From UBA6244 sp965140775 (lineage in GTDB: Bacteria; Bacteroidota; Bacteroidia; Bacteroidales; F082): a DNA stretch of 64,000 nucleotides. Within the stretch, counting starts at the first letter, position 1, and every line of letters starts with the position of its first letter. The stretch is taken from NCBI GenBank assembly GCA_965140775.1, contig OZ223471.1:1984001-2048000 (forward strand). The letters are read 5' to 3'. The notes beneath the pieces are model-generated. The model ran no database searches and was not told the origin of the DNA. It saw only the letters and a list, made by a program, of their open reading frames with translations. The position numbers and the translations under genes are program-made. Positions 26,820 through 34,855 of the stretch are shown here, in pieces.

Positions 26820-28191
26820 CGGCTATTCCATCTTCGTTGGTATAAGTAAAGGTACCGTCGCCATTGTCCACCAAAGTGGTGGTGGTTTCGGTCACGGGAA
26901 TGGTAGACAGGTCGAGGTAGGTACCGCCGTCGGAGCCAACTGTGAGCAAGTTACCTGCATCTGTGGAGAGGATTTCTGCCGTGGTAGCCACCCCATTTTC
27001 ATCGGTGTAGGTGATGTTTCCAGTGATGTTGTCCTGCGCCAGAGAGGTGAGTGTTTCACTCCAGGTGACCACTGTTCCGGCGGCATCGGTAAAGGTGAAG
27101 GTGCCGTCGCCATTGTCCACGAGCGTGCCTTTGGAATCGATGGTCACGGCTATTCCATCTTCGTTTGTATAAGTAAAGGTACCGTCGCCATTGTCCACCA
27201 GGGTGGTGGTGGTTTCGGTCACGGGAATGGTAGCCAGGTCGAGGTAGGTACCGCCGTCGGAGCCAACTGTGAGCAAGTTACCGGCATCTGTGGAGAGGAT
27301 TTCTGCCGTGGTAGCCACCCCATTTTCATCGGTGTAGGTGATGTTTCCGGTTACATCGTCCTGAGCCAGAGAGGTGAGTGTTTCACTCCAGGTGACCACT
27401 GTTCCGGCGGCATCGGTAAAGGTGAAGGTGCCGTCGCCATTGTCCACGAGTGTGCCTTTGGAATCGATGGTCACGGCTATTCCATCTTCGTTGGTATAAG
27501 TAAAGGTACCGTCGCCATTGTCCACCAAAGTGGTGGTGGTTTCGGTCACGGGAATGGTAGACAGGTCGAGGTAGGTACCGCCGTCGGAGCCAACTGTGAG
27601 CAAGTTACCTGCATCTGTGGAGAGGATTTCTGCCGTGGTAGCCACCCCATTTTCATCGGTGTAGGTGATGTTTCCAGTGATGTTGTCCTGCGCCAGAGAG
27701 GTGAGTGTTTCACTCCAGGTGACCACTGTTCCGGCGGCATCGGTAAAGGTGAAGGTGCCGTCGCCATTGTCCACGAGCGTGCCTTTGGAATCGAAGGTGG
27801 TTACTATGCCATTTTCATTGGTAAAAGTGAATGTTCCGTCCCCATTATCAATCAGCGTCGTGGAAATGGATGCTCCTATTTCTATCCATTGGCTGTTGTT
27901 CCAGAACCAAAATGATTTAAAGTCGTTATCGTAAACCATTAGACCTTCTGCCGATGCATCAGGGTTAATTGCCAAACGTTCTGCCGTTGATAATCGGGGT
28001 ATGAGAATTCCTTTATCGCTCGATACGACATCCAAAATGGCATAGGTGTTAGGAGCATTTCCATTTTTTCCGATACTGACCCCTTTTACGGTCTGTGCAT
28101 TCAAGTCATGAATTCCTATAAATACTACCAGAAAAATTGTTGCTGCTAAAAATTTTACAGTCAGTTTGGAGGTAAAAACATTTTTCTTCAT
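26820..28191 (-). CDS. giant tandem-repeat surface protein, 5' part
   Basis: This holds the true start of the giant repeat protein. The ATG at 28,191 opens a signal peptide (core FLAATIFLVVFIGI, ending DLNAQ). A unique N-terminal domain of about 90 residues follows (VSIGKNGNAPNTYAILDVVSSDKGILIPRLSTAER ... GLMVYDNDFKSFWFWN). I recognise this pattern as the head of many Bacteroidota surface proteins that resemble phage tail fibres. Type A repeats begin at residue about 110, and three are intact before the minus-strand frame meets the inverted block at about 26,819. Joined to the 3' part in a repaired assembly, and depending on how many block units are real, the protein would have about 3300 to 5500 residues. 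No T9SS domain is found at its far end, so its export route is unclear. Confidence 0.8.
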
Positions 28192-28983
28192 TTGGATTGG
28201 TTTTTTATTGATAATATTTTTTCAAGGAACCTATGGTAGATAGTCCTTTTGGCTTTTAGGTTGATAATACGATGGGTAGGGAAATGGCGTTGGAAGAAGT
28301 GCCATAAACCCACATTGATTAACAGGAAGTGTTTCTTGTGAAGTTAATGATTAATATCACAGTTTAATACCCCCTAAAATATGTGTATGGCATAATCCAT
28401 CGTAAATTGATCAAAAATGCTGAAAAAAACCAATGGGATGAATCTGACACTGTTTTAAAAGCATTGTGAAAATATCCATAGCGTTTGTTAATGGTTGTTG
28501 AGTTAGCTAAAGCGCATTAATTCAATAAAATATGACAATCAATAAAAATCGGTTGTTGATACAATATTTACCAAGAAAGATTATTAGTCCTGATCAAAAA
28601 AGCGACGAAAAGTCCTCAATACGTTTCATCACCATGATATTGTCAATTGGCGACAGTAGCAAGCTTTTTTTTCTCACAATATGCTCAAAAACGAACTAAC
28701 CGGGTATTACTGACCTGTTTTTGAGATGTGACAAGAGGGGTGGTCCGTCTGTTTTTGTATTCTTTTGGTAATATCTGTGCATGTCTGCAATTCGGCGACT
28801 TCAAGAAGTTATACCGATTATTAATTGAAATGAGCTTTAAGTTCGCTTCGTTCCTGAAACCTCTTCACTTCTTTATCGGCATTTTACATAAACATCGAAG
28901 TGCTACTTCAATTTATAGTTGGCATTAAATATTGAAGGAGTTTTGTATTTTTGACAATTCACCGAAAAAAACATCTTGTCCGG
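28192..28983. other. intergenic region between divergent giant repeat gene and atoE-like gene
   Basis: About 790 bp, A+T-rich, with no convincing gene. A short frame at 28,728-28,928 has no family-like sequence. A 9-bp inverted repeat (CTCAAAAAC at 28,684 with GTTTTTGAG at about 28,719) is the only clear structure. The octamer TATTTTTG near 28,946 matches the TAnnTTTG -7 box and could serve the downstream transporter gene. Regulatory sequence for the giant repeat gene should also lie here, but I could not identify it. Confidence 0.5.
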
Positions 28984-30282
28984 ATGACAAAGAAACCTGG
29001 AATTGGTATCCCTTCCCCTTTGGCGTTAGCAATAATTCTGAGTTTTGTGGTTTATGCCCTGGCATGGGTTTTCACCAAACCCGCATCCGACAACACATTT
29101 TATCCCTTACAGCTACTCGATTTTTATCAACGTGGATTTTGGGACCTGCTCGCCTTTTCGATGCAAATGATGCTCATCCTGGTATTGGGAAATGTATTGG
29201 CTCTGACACTTTTTTTCCAACGCATCATTCAGGGATTGCTGAAAAACGTTACCAACAATACAAAAGCTATTCTGGTCACCACTTTTTTTAGCCTGCTGCT
29301 GGGATTGTTTAATTGGGGACTTGGTTTGATATTCAGTGCTTTGCTGGCACGTGCCATTGGCGAGCATGCCCGCCAAACGGGGATGAAACTTAATTATCCT
29401 TTGTTGGTGGCCGCCGCTTATACCGGGATGATGGTATGGCACGGTGGGTTTAGCGGTAGCGCTCCCTTAAAGGTGGCCGAGGATGGTCATTTTTTGCAAA
29501 ATGCAATCGGGATAATTCCGGTAAACGAAACCATCCTTTCCACATTGAATATTGGGTTAAACGGATGCTTACTTCTGATAATACCTTTGACTTTGGTGTT
29601 GATTTCCAGATCGAAAAAATCCTCCGTTACCCTACCGCAGGAACTGCCTGTAATGAAAACCCCTGATGTTGTTCATTCACAAAAACAATACCTCGGGCAG
29701 GCCTTGGGATTGAGCCTTCTGGCAATGGCCGTGTATCAGTTTATTCAACAGTGAATTCCTGCCTTGAACATTAATCTGATTAACTTGATTTTGCTGGCTT
29801 TTGGATTGCTTTTATACAAAAACCTCAATGACTTCATGCAAGCGGTGAATTCGGCCATTGCAAGTTCCAGTGGTATCATGATCCAATTTCCCATTTACGC
29901 AGGAATCATGGGGCTGATGAACTATTCAGGATTGGCAGCCATTTTTACCCAAAGTCTGGTTTCTATTTCGAGTGCTGCCACTTTGCCCCTGATGGGATTT
30001 TTTAGTGCCGCCGTGGTCAACTTCTTTGTTCCAAGTGGTGGTGGGCAATGGGCTGTGCAAGGTCCCATATTGATGGAAGCCGCGTTGCAACTGGGGGCGT
30101 CGGTGCCCAAAACCATTTTGGCTCTGGCCTATGGTGATGAATTGACCAATATGATTCAACCGTTTTGGGCCATTCCGCTGATGGCTATCACCGGGGTTAA
30201 AGCCAGGTCGATAATTCCATTTACGTTTATCGTTATGTTGGTGGGTGGCATGTGTATGGTGGTATTTTTGATGGTTTGCTGA
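28984..30282 (+). pseudogene. atoE: short-chain fatty acid transporter (AtoE family) interrupted by an in-frame TGA
   Basis: Two open segments in the same frame together give a full AtoE-type transporter of about 430 residues (TIGR00366), an inner-membrane carrier for acetoacetate or short-chain fatty acids. The first segment (28,984-29,754) has the N-terminal helices, including WHGGFSGSAPLKVAE. The second (29,755-30,282) has NLNDFMQAVNSAIAS, NFFVPSGGGQWAVQGP and YGDELTNMIQPFW. A single TGA at 29,752-29,754, between YQFIQQ and IPALNINLINLILL, separates them. No base is gained or lost, so this is a nonsense change (perhaps from TGG), a sequencing error, or readthrough. I start at the ATG at 28,984; an in-frame start at 28,951 is possible. 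Thiolase and reductase genes of acetoacetyl-CoA metabolism lie 31 kb away. Confidence 0.8.
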
Positions 30283-30388
30283 GTAGAATTAAATCATTCT
30301 TCGCCCGATAGTTACCAATACCCAACCATTGACAGGCGTTGTCATGCATAACAAGCGTTTTGGCCATCATAACTTTTTTAAGTTGTAC

Positions 30389-30501
30389 TTTGGTGTGGTT
30401 AAGCTAGGAATACTTCTTGTTTGGCGGATGTGAAGCACGTAAAATTTCGGGTTGCCGGAATGGTTCCGACATCGTTGGCTGTGGCCGTTTCATGGGAATG
30501 A
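30389..30501 (+). pseudogene. 3' relic of an IS91-family transposase
   Basis: Translation around 30,430-30,501 gives HVKFRVAGMVPTSLAVAVSWE and a stop. This matches the last residues of the intact transposase at 34,849-36,066 (HMRFAVVVPPSLAVAVALE, stop). The 45 bp after the stop also align with the DNA after the intact gene (ACATGTTCTTTTACATGATG here, ACACGTTCTTTGACATGATG there). It is the terminal remnant of another copy of the same element type. Confidence 0.65.
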
Positions 30502-30583
30502 AAAATAATCACAACATGTTCTTTTACATGATGTTAAGTAAGTAGCGGAAAAAGAGGTTCCCAAATCTGAAGGGGTCTGGCAT

Positions 30584-30781
30584 GTGCGAGGGGCAACAAA
30601 AAAAACCTGTATGAATTCCGGAATTGGGTTGAGCAGTAACGAAATGATTGAAAGCAGAATAAATTACATTCATCAAAATCCAGTTAGGGCAGGAATTGTT
30701 GAGTGTGAGCATGATTATTTGAATTCAAGTGCCGGAAATTTTTCAGAACGTAGCGGGCTGATTGAGCTAGATACGTTGTAA
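30584..30781 (+). pseudogene. C-terminal fragment of a REP-associated tyrosine transposase (RAYT)
   Basis: The translation contains INYIHQNPVRAGIVECEHDYLNSSAGNF, the conserved C-terminal signature of Y1/RAYT transposases (family pattern YIHxNPVRAGIV...DYxxSSA). The catalytic HUH and tyrosine parts are missing, and the upstream sequence belongs to the IS91-like relic, so this is a truncated, inactive remnant. RAYTs mobilise REP palindromes, and one such palindrome follows the stop by 7 bp. Confidence 0.75.
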
Positions 30782-30787
30782 TAGAAC

Positions 30788-30808
30788 AGCGTAGTTGCAA
30801 ACTACGCT
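30788..30808. repeat. REP-type palindrome beside the RAYT fragment
   Basis: AGCGTAGTT-GCA-AACTACGCT is a perfect 9-bp stem with a 3-nt loop, 7 bp after the end of the RAYT fragment. Such hairpins are the substrate of RAYT enzymes. Confidence 0.65.
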
Positions 30809-30848
30809 GAGTAGGTGGGGCTCATCCTTATACTAAATGATATTTATC

Positions 30849-31022
30849 TCAGTCGACATTTTTTGATTTTTTATTCTTGCGTTCTTTCTTAATTGTCTTT
30901 TTAAGATTTGATTTTCTACCCCATTGTCTTAATTCAGAGTCGGGGTCTGCTAATTGCTCGTCTTGCTCCTTTTTGTTCAGGCCTTTGAAATTTTTGGTTG
31001 TTATGTGTATGCTTCTTGACAT
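30849..31022 (-). CDS. small basic hypothetical protein (57 aa)
   Basis: The 57-residue frame starts at the ATG at 31,022 (MSRSIHITTKNFKGLNKKEQ). A start nine codons earlier is open but less likely. The protein is hydrophilic and ends in a very basic tail (KKTIKKERKNKKSKNVD). It has no signal peptide or membrane segment, and I do not recognise a family with certainty. It lies on the minus strand like the other passenger genes of this region, and a long imperfect inverted repeat lies just upstream. Confidence 0.5.
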   Translation of the reverse strand: MSRSIHITTKNFKGLNKKEQDEQLADPDSELRQWGRKSNLKKTIKKERKNKKSKNVD

Positions 31023-31042
31023 TGTTGTGTCGTTTAAAAATG

Positions 31043-31170
31043 CCGACAACGGTGATAATATGGGGCGTTTGGCATTTCAATGCTCCAACCTTTCAATTTA
31101 CTACTATGTTTATTTATTTCAATCATCTTCATTATTAGTACTATCTGCCAAATGCACTATATTTTTTGTG
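31043..31170 (-). repeat. attC-like imperfect inverted repeat (candidate 1)
   Basis: The left arm GACAACGGTGATAATATGGG (continuing CGTTTGGCA, to about 31,072) pairs imperfectly with the right arm starting TGCCAAATGCACTATATT (about 31,147-31,170). The arms are about 28 bp with mismatches and bulges, and the whole is about 128 nt. Size and shape resemble integron attC sites. No integrase of the integron type is in the window. Confidence 0.35.
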
Positions 31171-31256
31171 TGTGCCCAGCATGGTTGCTGTGCACACAAC
31201 TGTAAGTTTTGAATAAATTCCAAAAATGCAAATAATTTGTTTAAAAGCAAACAGTT

Positions 31257-33138
31257 GTGTGACAATAATTATCCCAAGGGTGAAAGTCCCTTATACGCGA
31301 GGATTAAAGCCTCGAAGTATTAGCAAGTCGCAAGGTGGTTAAGGGTGACCTTTACACTGAAGGAAGCGAGACTGCAAAATTCGGTACTGACGAACAGAAA
31401 CCGCATATGAGGCTAGGTAAGCAGGGTAAGCAAGCACATCATTGTAACGCCCGAAGGAATGCATGCTTATCAAGTAGATGCGGCAGTGATTGAATGAAGG
31501 ATAATAGCCTTACCTGGGGAGATCCCGGACTAGACTAGGTATTTCTATATACCGGGAAGTCAGCAGAAGTCATAGTAGCCAAGGTTAACGAGCCGGAACC
31601 TGATAATAAAAGGCCACTCCGGAGGACTCACAAAAGGGCGAAGGACTGAACTTTAGATCGTTGTAAATTTTGCGAGGAGGTTAAAACATGATAGTTTTCC
31701 AGCCCGTAAGAAGCGCAACAGGGAATGAAACAATGGAAAGGAACGTATGGAGTTAATTGAAAAGATTTTAGAGAAAGGGAATCTTACCCAAGCCAGCTAC
31801 GAAGTTATCCGTAACAAAGGAGCAGCCGGAGTTGATGGCATAGCAGCGGACGAACTCAAAGCCTACCTTGACCAACATCGTCAAGAGATAGAGCAACAAG
31901 TTTATAACTGCCAATACATGCCACCACCTGTCCGTGGAAAGGAAATCGCCAAGAAGAATGGTAAAACCCGACTTTTAGGCATCCCCACCACGGTAGACCG
32001 CATGCTCCAACAAGCAGTACTGAGAGTAATTCAGTTTCAATACGAGAAAGAGTTCTCCAGTTACAGCTACGGATTCCGTCCTCATAGGAACACCCATCAG
32101 GCCATATCCAAATCACTTGAATACATCAATTCGGGCAATCAACACATTGTGGAGATAGACCTGAAAGGATTTTTCGATGAAGTGGATCACATGCTTTTGC
32201 TACAATTGCTATACCGCAAGATCAAATGCAAAGCAACTATGTGCTTGATACGACGGTGGCTAAGAGCGCCCATTGCAATAAATGGCAAACTTCATAAGCG
32301 CCGTAAGGGAGTACCTCAAGGCAGCCCAATCAGTCCGGTACTGTCCAATATCGTGCTACACGAACTGGACAAGAAGATGACCGACAAAGGCCTCAAGTTT
32401 GTGCGATATGCTGATGATTTTAGTATTTATTGCACGAGTAACCGGCAAGCCCGCATGATGGGCAACGAGATATTCCTATTCTTACGAGATCACCTGAAAC
32501 TTCCTATCAACCGAGAGAAAAGTGGCATCCGAAAACCAGTAAACTTTCATCTACTGGGATACGGCTTTGTGCCCACTTATCGCAAGGGTGAAAAGGGAAA
32601 ATATCAACTCGTAGTCTCTAAAAGCAGCTGGCAAACGTTCAAGTCGAAATTGAAAGAGGTCACCCGCAAAACTTCACCGATGAGTTTTGAGATCCGGATG
32701 GATAAACTAAAGCTTATCCAACGGGGCTGGCTAAACTATTACAAGCTGGCCAATATTCAACAAAAACTCGTTAAAATGGATGGATGGCTTCGTAACCGTA
32801 TCCGTTATTGCATCTGGCACGACTGGAAGAAACCCGACAGAAAAAGGAAGAACCTGATTCGGCTGGGCGTCGAAAACGGTCAAGCCTATGCATGGAGCCG
32901 AACCAGAATGGGTGGATGGGCCGTAGCCCAAAGCCCTATCTTGGGCACTACCATCACGATAGAAAGGCTCCGAAAACGGGGATACGAATCACTCTCAAAC
33001 GTTTATCATCAAATTTCACCCCAGCAACCTTCGATTTACTTCCCTTGATCTAGAGAACCGCCGTATACGAGACCCGTACGTACGGTGGTGTGAGAGGCGC
33101 ACTCCGTCAGTTAATTCTGGCGGAGCCGTCTACTCGAT
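31257..33138 (+). mobile_element. group II intron with maturase ORF (class C-like)
   Basis: The element begins GTGTGACAATAATTATCCC, the GUGYG start of group II introns, followed by the domain I segment CAAGGGTGAAAGTCCC. After the maturase gene comes domain V (AACCGCCGTATACGAGACCC paired with GTACGTACGGTGGT, 33,057-33,091), then domain VI, ending ...GTCTACTCGAT at 33,138 (plus or minus 1). Its length is about 1.88 kb. The maturase lacks an endonuclease domain, as in bacterial class C introns. These insert beside stem-loops (terminators or integron attC sites). The 5' insertion point lies at an inverted repeat, CACACAACTGT (31,194) with ACAGTTGTGTG (31,251). The intron interrupts the 3' end of a minus-strand lipoprotein gene. 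Confidence 0.88.
31747..33048 (+). CDS. ltrA: group II intron reverse transcriptase/maturase
   Basis: The 433-residue protein contains the reverse transcriptase domain from GAAGVDGIAADELKAYL through the catalytic FVRYADDFSIYC (about residues 215-226). The thumb/maturase domain X follows, with the GWLNYYKLA and RNRIRYCIWHDWKKPDRKRK signatures. It acts with the intron RNA in splicing and retrohoming. No HNH endonuclease domain follows domain X, matching class C-type introns that use stem-loop targets or replication forks. The ATG at 31,747 is preceded by GGAAAGGAACGT. It appears intact. Confidence 0.93.
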   Translation: MELIEKILEKGNLTQASYEVIRNKGAAGVDGIAADELKAYLDQHRQEIEQQVYNCQYMPPPVRGKEIAKKNGKTRLLGIPTTVDRMLQQAVLRVIQFQYEKEFSSYSYGFRPHRNTHQAISKSLEYINSGNQHIVEIDLKGFFDEVDHMLLLQLLYRKIKCKATMCLIRRWLRAPIAINGKLHKRRKGVPQGSPISPVLSNIVLHELDKKMTDKGLKFVRYADDFSIYCTSNRQARMMGNEIFLFLRDHLKLPINREKSGIRKPVNFHLLGYGFVPTYRKGEKGKYQLVVSKSSWQTFKSKLKEVTRKTSPMSFEIRMDKLKLIQRGWLNYYKLANIQQKLVKMDGWLRNRIRYCIWHDWKKPDRKRKNLIRLGVENGQAYAWSRTRMGGWAVAQSPILGTTITIERLRKRGYESLSNVYHQISPQQPSIYFP

Positions 33139-33756
33139 TGTGGTGTCGTTTATTATTAATTTTTTATCTCTATTTTTAGGTAAAGGTGGTAAAATTGGTG
33201 TCTCTTCCCAAAACGCAACGTTCAATTCCAAATCGGTTTTTAATCTGTCATATTCAAGAGTTAAATCAGTCAAGAATTTTTCAATTCCATCAATATTTCT
33301 ATTCCGGTCAGATTCAATTATTACTAAATAACTGTCAGGTGTATTAGATTTATTTGAAGTTCGATAATACGCAAAATCTTTTCCTAATATTTTCTTCAAA
33401 GAGTCCTTATTGATTTCTGTGGAATTATGCTCTTTGTATGCCTTTCCATTTTTGAAAGAAACATAATGGTTTCCTTTTGGATTAGTACTAATTGGTTCGC
33501 AATGTTCTATTGGATAAATATTACGTATTAAAGATTCACTTTCGATGACTATTTTAGGAATACTATCATCACAAGTTATTTCTTGAATGCGGTCAATTAG
33601 AATCCCATAGTTTTGAAATTCCGAAAGTTTAAGAGATGCTCTCAAACTATCATTTTCGTTTTTTGGAAATCCGTAATTTTTTATTTCTTTTACTTGCTTT
33701 CCACAACTAACTAAAAGTAACAAGAATATTAAATATTTGACAAAGTTTAATATCAT
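33130..33756 (-). CDS. hypothetical lipoprotein, 3' end disrupted by the group II intron
   Basis: The frame starts at the ATG at 33,756 with a lipoprotein signal (MILNFVKYLIFLLLLVSCGK; lipobox LVSC). The frame is open further upstream to 33,984, but that part lies across the inverted repeats at 33,781-33,963 and has no protein-like character. The mature part is polar and I do not recognise its family. It would be a lipid-anchored envelope protein. The last codons (ATC GAG TAG) lie inside the intron, so the original C-terminus lay at or just beyond the insertion point. Splicing cannot restore it, because the intron is on the opposite strand. Confidence 0.65.
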   Translation of the reverse strand: MILNFVKYLIFLLLLVSCGKQVKEIKNYGFPKNENDSLRASLKLSEFQNYGILIDRIQEITCDDSIPKIVIESESLIRNIYPIEHCEPISTNPKGNHYVSFKNGKAYKEHNSTEINKDSLKKILGKDFAYYRTSNKSNTPDSYLVIIESDRNRNIDGIEKFLTDLTLEYDRLKTDLELNVAFWEETPILPPLPKNRDKKLIINDTTIE

Positions 33757-33780
33757 TTCAAGTCTTTTGTTCAAATGCAC

Positions 33781-33908
33781 CACAACGGATGGGTATATGC
33801 AAATGTGGGCGATTTCGGGCTTCAAACCTATCAAACCGTTACGATGTTGAGGCGGGCTACTGCCCTTGATTTTAGTACAATCCCGCCCATTTTGTATATA
33901 CCGTGTTG
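33781..33908 (-). repeat. attC-like imperfect inverted repeat (candidate 2)
   Basis: The arm starting CACAACGGATGGGTATATGC and running to TGTGGGCG (33,811) pairs with CGCCCATTTTGTATATACCG...TGTTG (33,884-33,908). That gives about 25 paired positions with a few bulges, closing a 72-nt loop, 128 nt in total. It lies directly before the lipoprotein gene start. The size and the interrupted stem match attC geometry. Confidence 0.45.
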
Positions 33909-33912
33909 AACT

Positions 33913-33963
33913 AAACCTCTCTACGTTCGGCGGTTTAGCTTGTGTCGGGTTGTAGAGAGGTTT
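33913..33963. repeat. perfect 12-bp inverted repeat
   Basis: AAACCTCTCTAC at 33,913 and GTAGAGAGGTTT at 33,952 are exact inverse complements separated by 27 nt. It lies between candidate attC 2 and the tyrosine recombinase start. It could be a recombinase or IS end-binding site, or a hairpin; nothing in the sequence decides. Confidence 0.5.
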
Positions 33964-33998
33964 TACCTTTACAGGATTATTCATTAAATTATTATATC

Positions 33999-34855
33999 AT
34001 GACAAACTTAAAAAAAAATTTGATCAGGAAGCTGACCTTCGTAATTTAAGTGCACGTACACGGCAAAGCTACTGGTGGCACATCAACGATTATCAAAATT
34101 TTCATCAAAAAGACCCTGAGGACACAACGGTTGAGGAACTTAGGACCTATTTCCAGTCCATGCTCACCGATGGCTACCACAAACCCGGTAGTGTGAAGAT
34201 GGGGTATTTTTCCCTGAAGTTTCTTTTTACACACATTTATCACAAAGAATGGGCAAAAGAATACTTGCCTACACCCAAAATCGCATCGACCCTCCCCCTG
34301 GTTTTAAGCTGCGAAGAAGTGTTTGAGGTGTTGAGCGTGATAAAAAACTACAAGCATCGGGCTGTAATCATGTTGATCTATTCCACCGGTGCCAGACTTT
34401 CAGAAGCTGTCAACATAAAACTTACCGACATCGACAGCAAACGAAGCCAGGTTAACATCCAGGAAGGCAAAGGGCTTAAGCAACGCGTAGTTCCTCTTTC
34501 GCCTGTGCTGCTAAAAGTGCTTCGCCGATATTTCAAGCAATACAAACCACAACATTACCTTTTTGAAGGGGCTGGAGGAAAGGGTACCCATCTGGGGGTG
34601 TCGGCCGTACGTGAGATTTGTAAAAAAGCACGATACCTCACCCCTTCCATTAAAAAACACTACACCCCGCACACCTTTCGTCATTGTTTTGCCACGCACC
34701 ATTTGGAGTCAGGCACGAACCTTCTTGTCATACAACGATTAATGGGGCATTCGTGGCTGGGCAACACGCTCAAATACCTGCACGTGCAAAAGCTGGCCAT
34801 CGACCAAGTGAAAAATCCTTTGGATACCCTGGAAGGAGTGAGTGGGCTATGTTAA
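33999..34855 (+). pseudogene. tyrosine recombinase (XerC/D-type) with an N-terminal frameshift
   Basis: The catalytic domain is complete: the first Arg in STGARLSEAVNIKLTDID, Lys in GKGLKQRVVPL, HxxR in HTFRHCFATHHLESG, the second His in LMGHSW and the Tyr in LKYLHV. The N-terminal SAM-like core-binding domain is also present (RQSYWWHINDYQNFHQKDPE...). Its natural ATG at 33,999 is out of frame with it. A run of nine A's at 34,010-34,018 would need ten to give MTNLKKKFDQEADLRN. This is either a real frameshift, programmed slippage on the A-run, or a sequencing error in a homopolymer. Without it, the first in-frame ATG is at 34,160 and half of the core-binding domain is lost. It overlaps the IS91-type transposase start by 7 bp. 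Confidence 0.8.

Noticed and set aside
20045..26845. Plus-strand open frames of 70-320 codons in the inverted block as separate genes
   Set aside because: They are frameshifted pieces of the same type A repeat, with no starts, signal peptides or unique parts of their own.
12880..27800. CRISPR array suggested by regular repeats
   Set aside because: Units are 321-402 bp, coding, and lack short repeat-unique spacer alternation.
28728..28928. 66-codon frame before the atoE-like gene
   Set aside because: No conserved features, no promoter or ribosome site, unusual composition.
29752..29754. Selenocysteine at the atoE TGA
   Set aside because: AtoE transporters have no selenocysteine, and no SECIS-like hairpin follows the codon.
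34684..34848. N-terminal extension of the IS91-type transposase
   Set aside because: This stretch is the recombinase catalytic domain in another frame; the ATG at 34,849 starts the family-like sequence.
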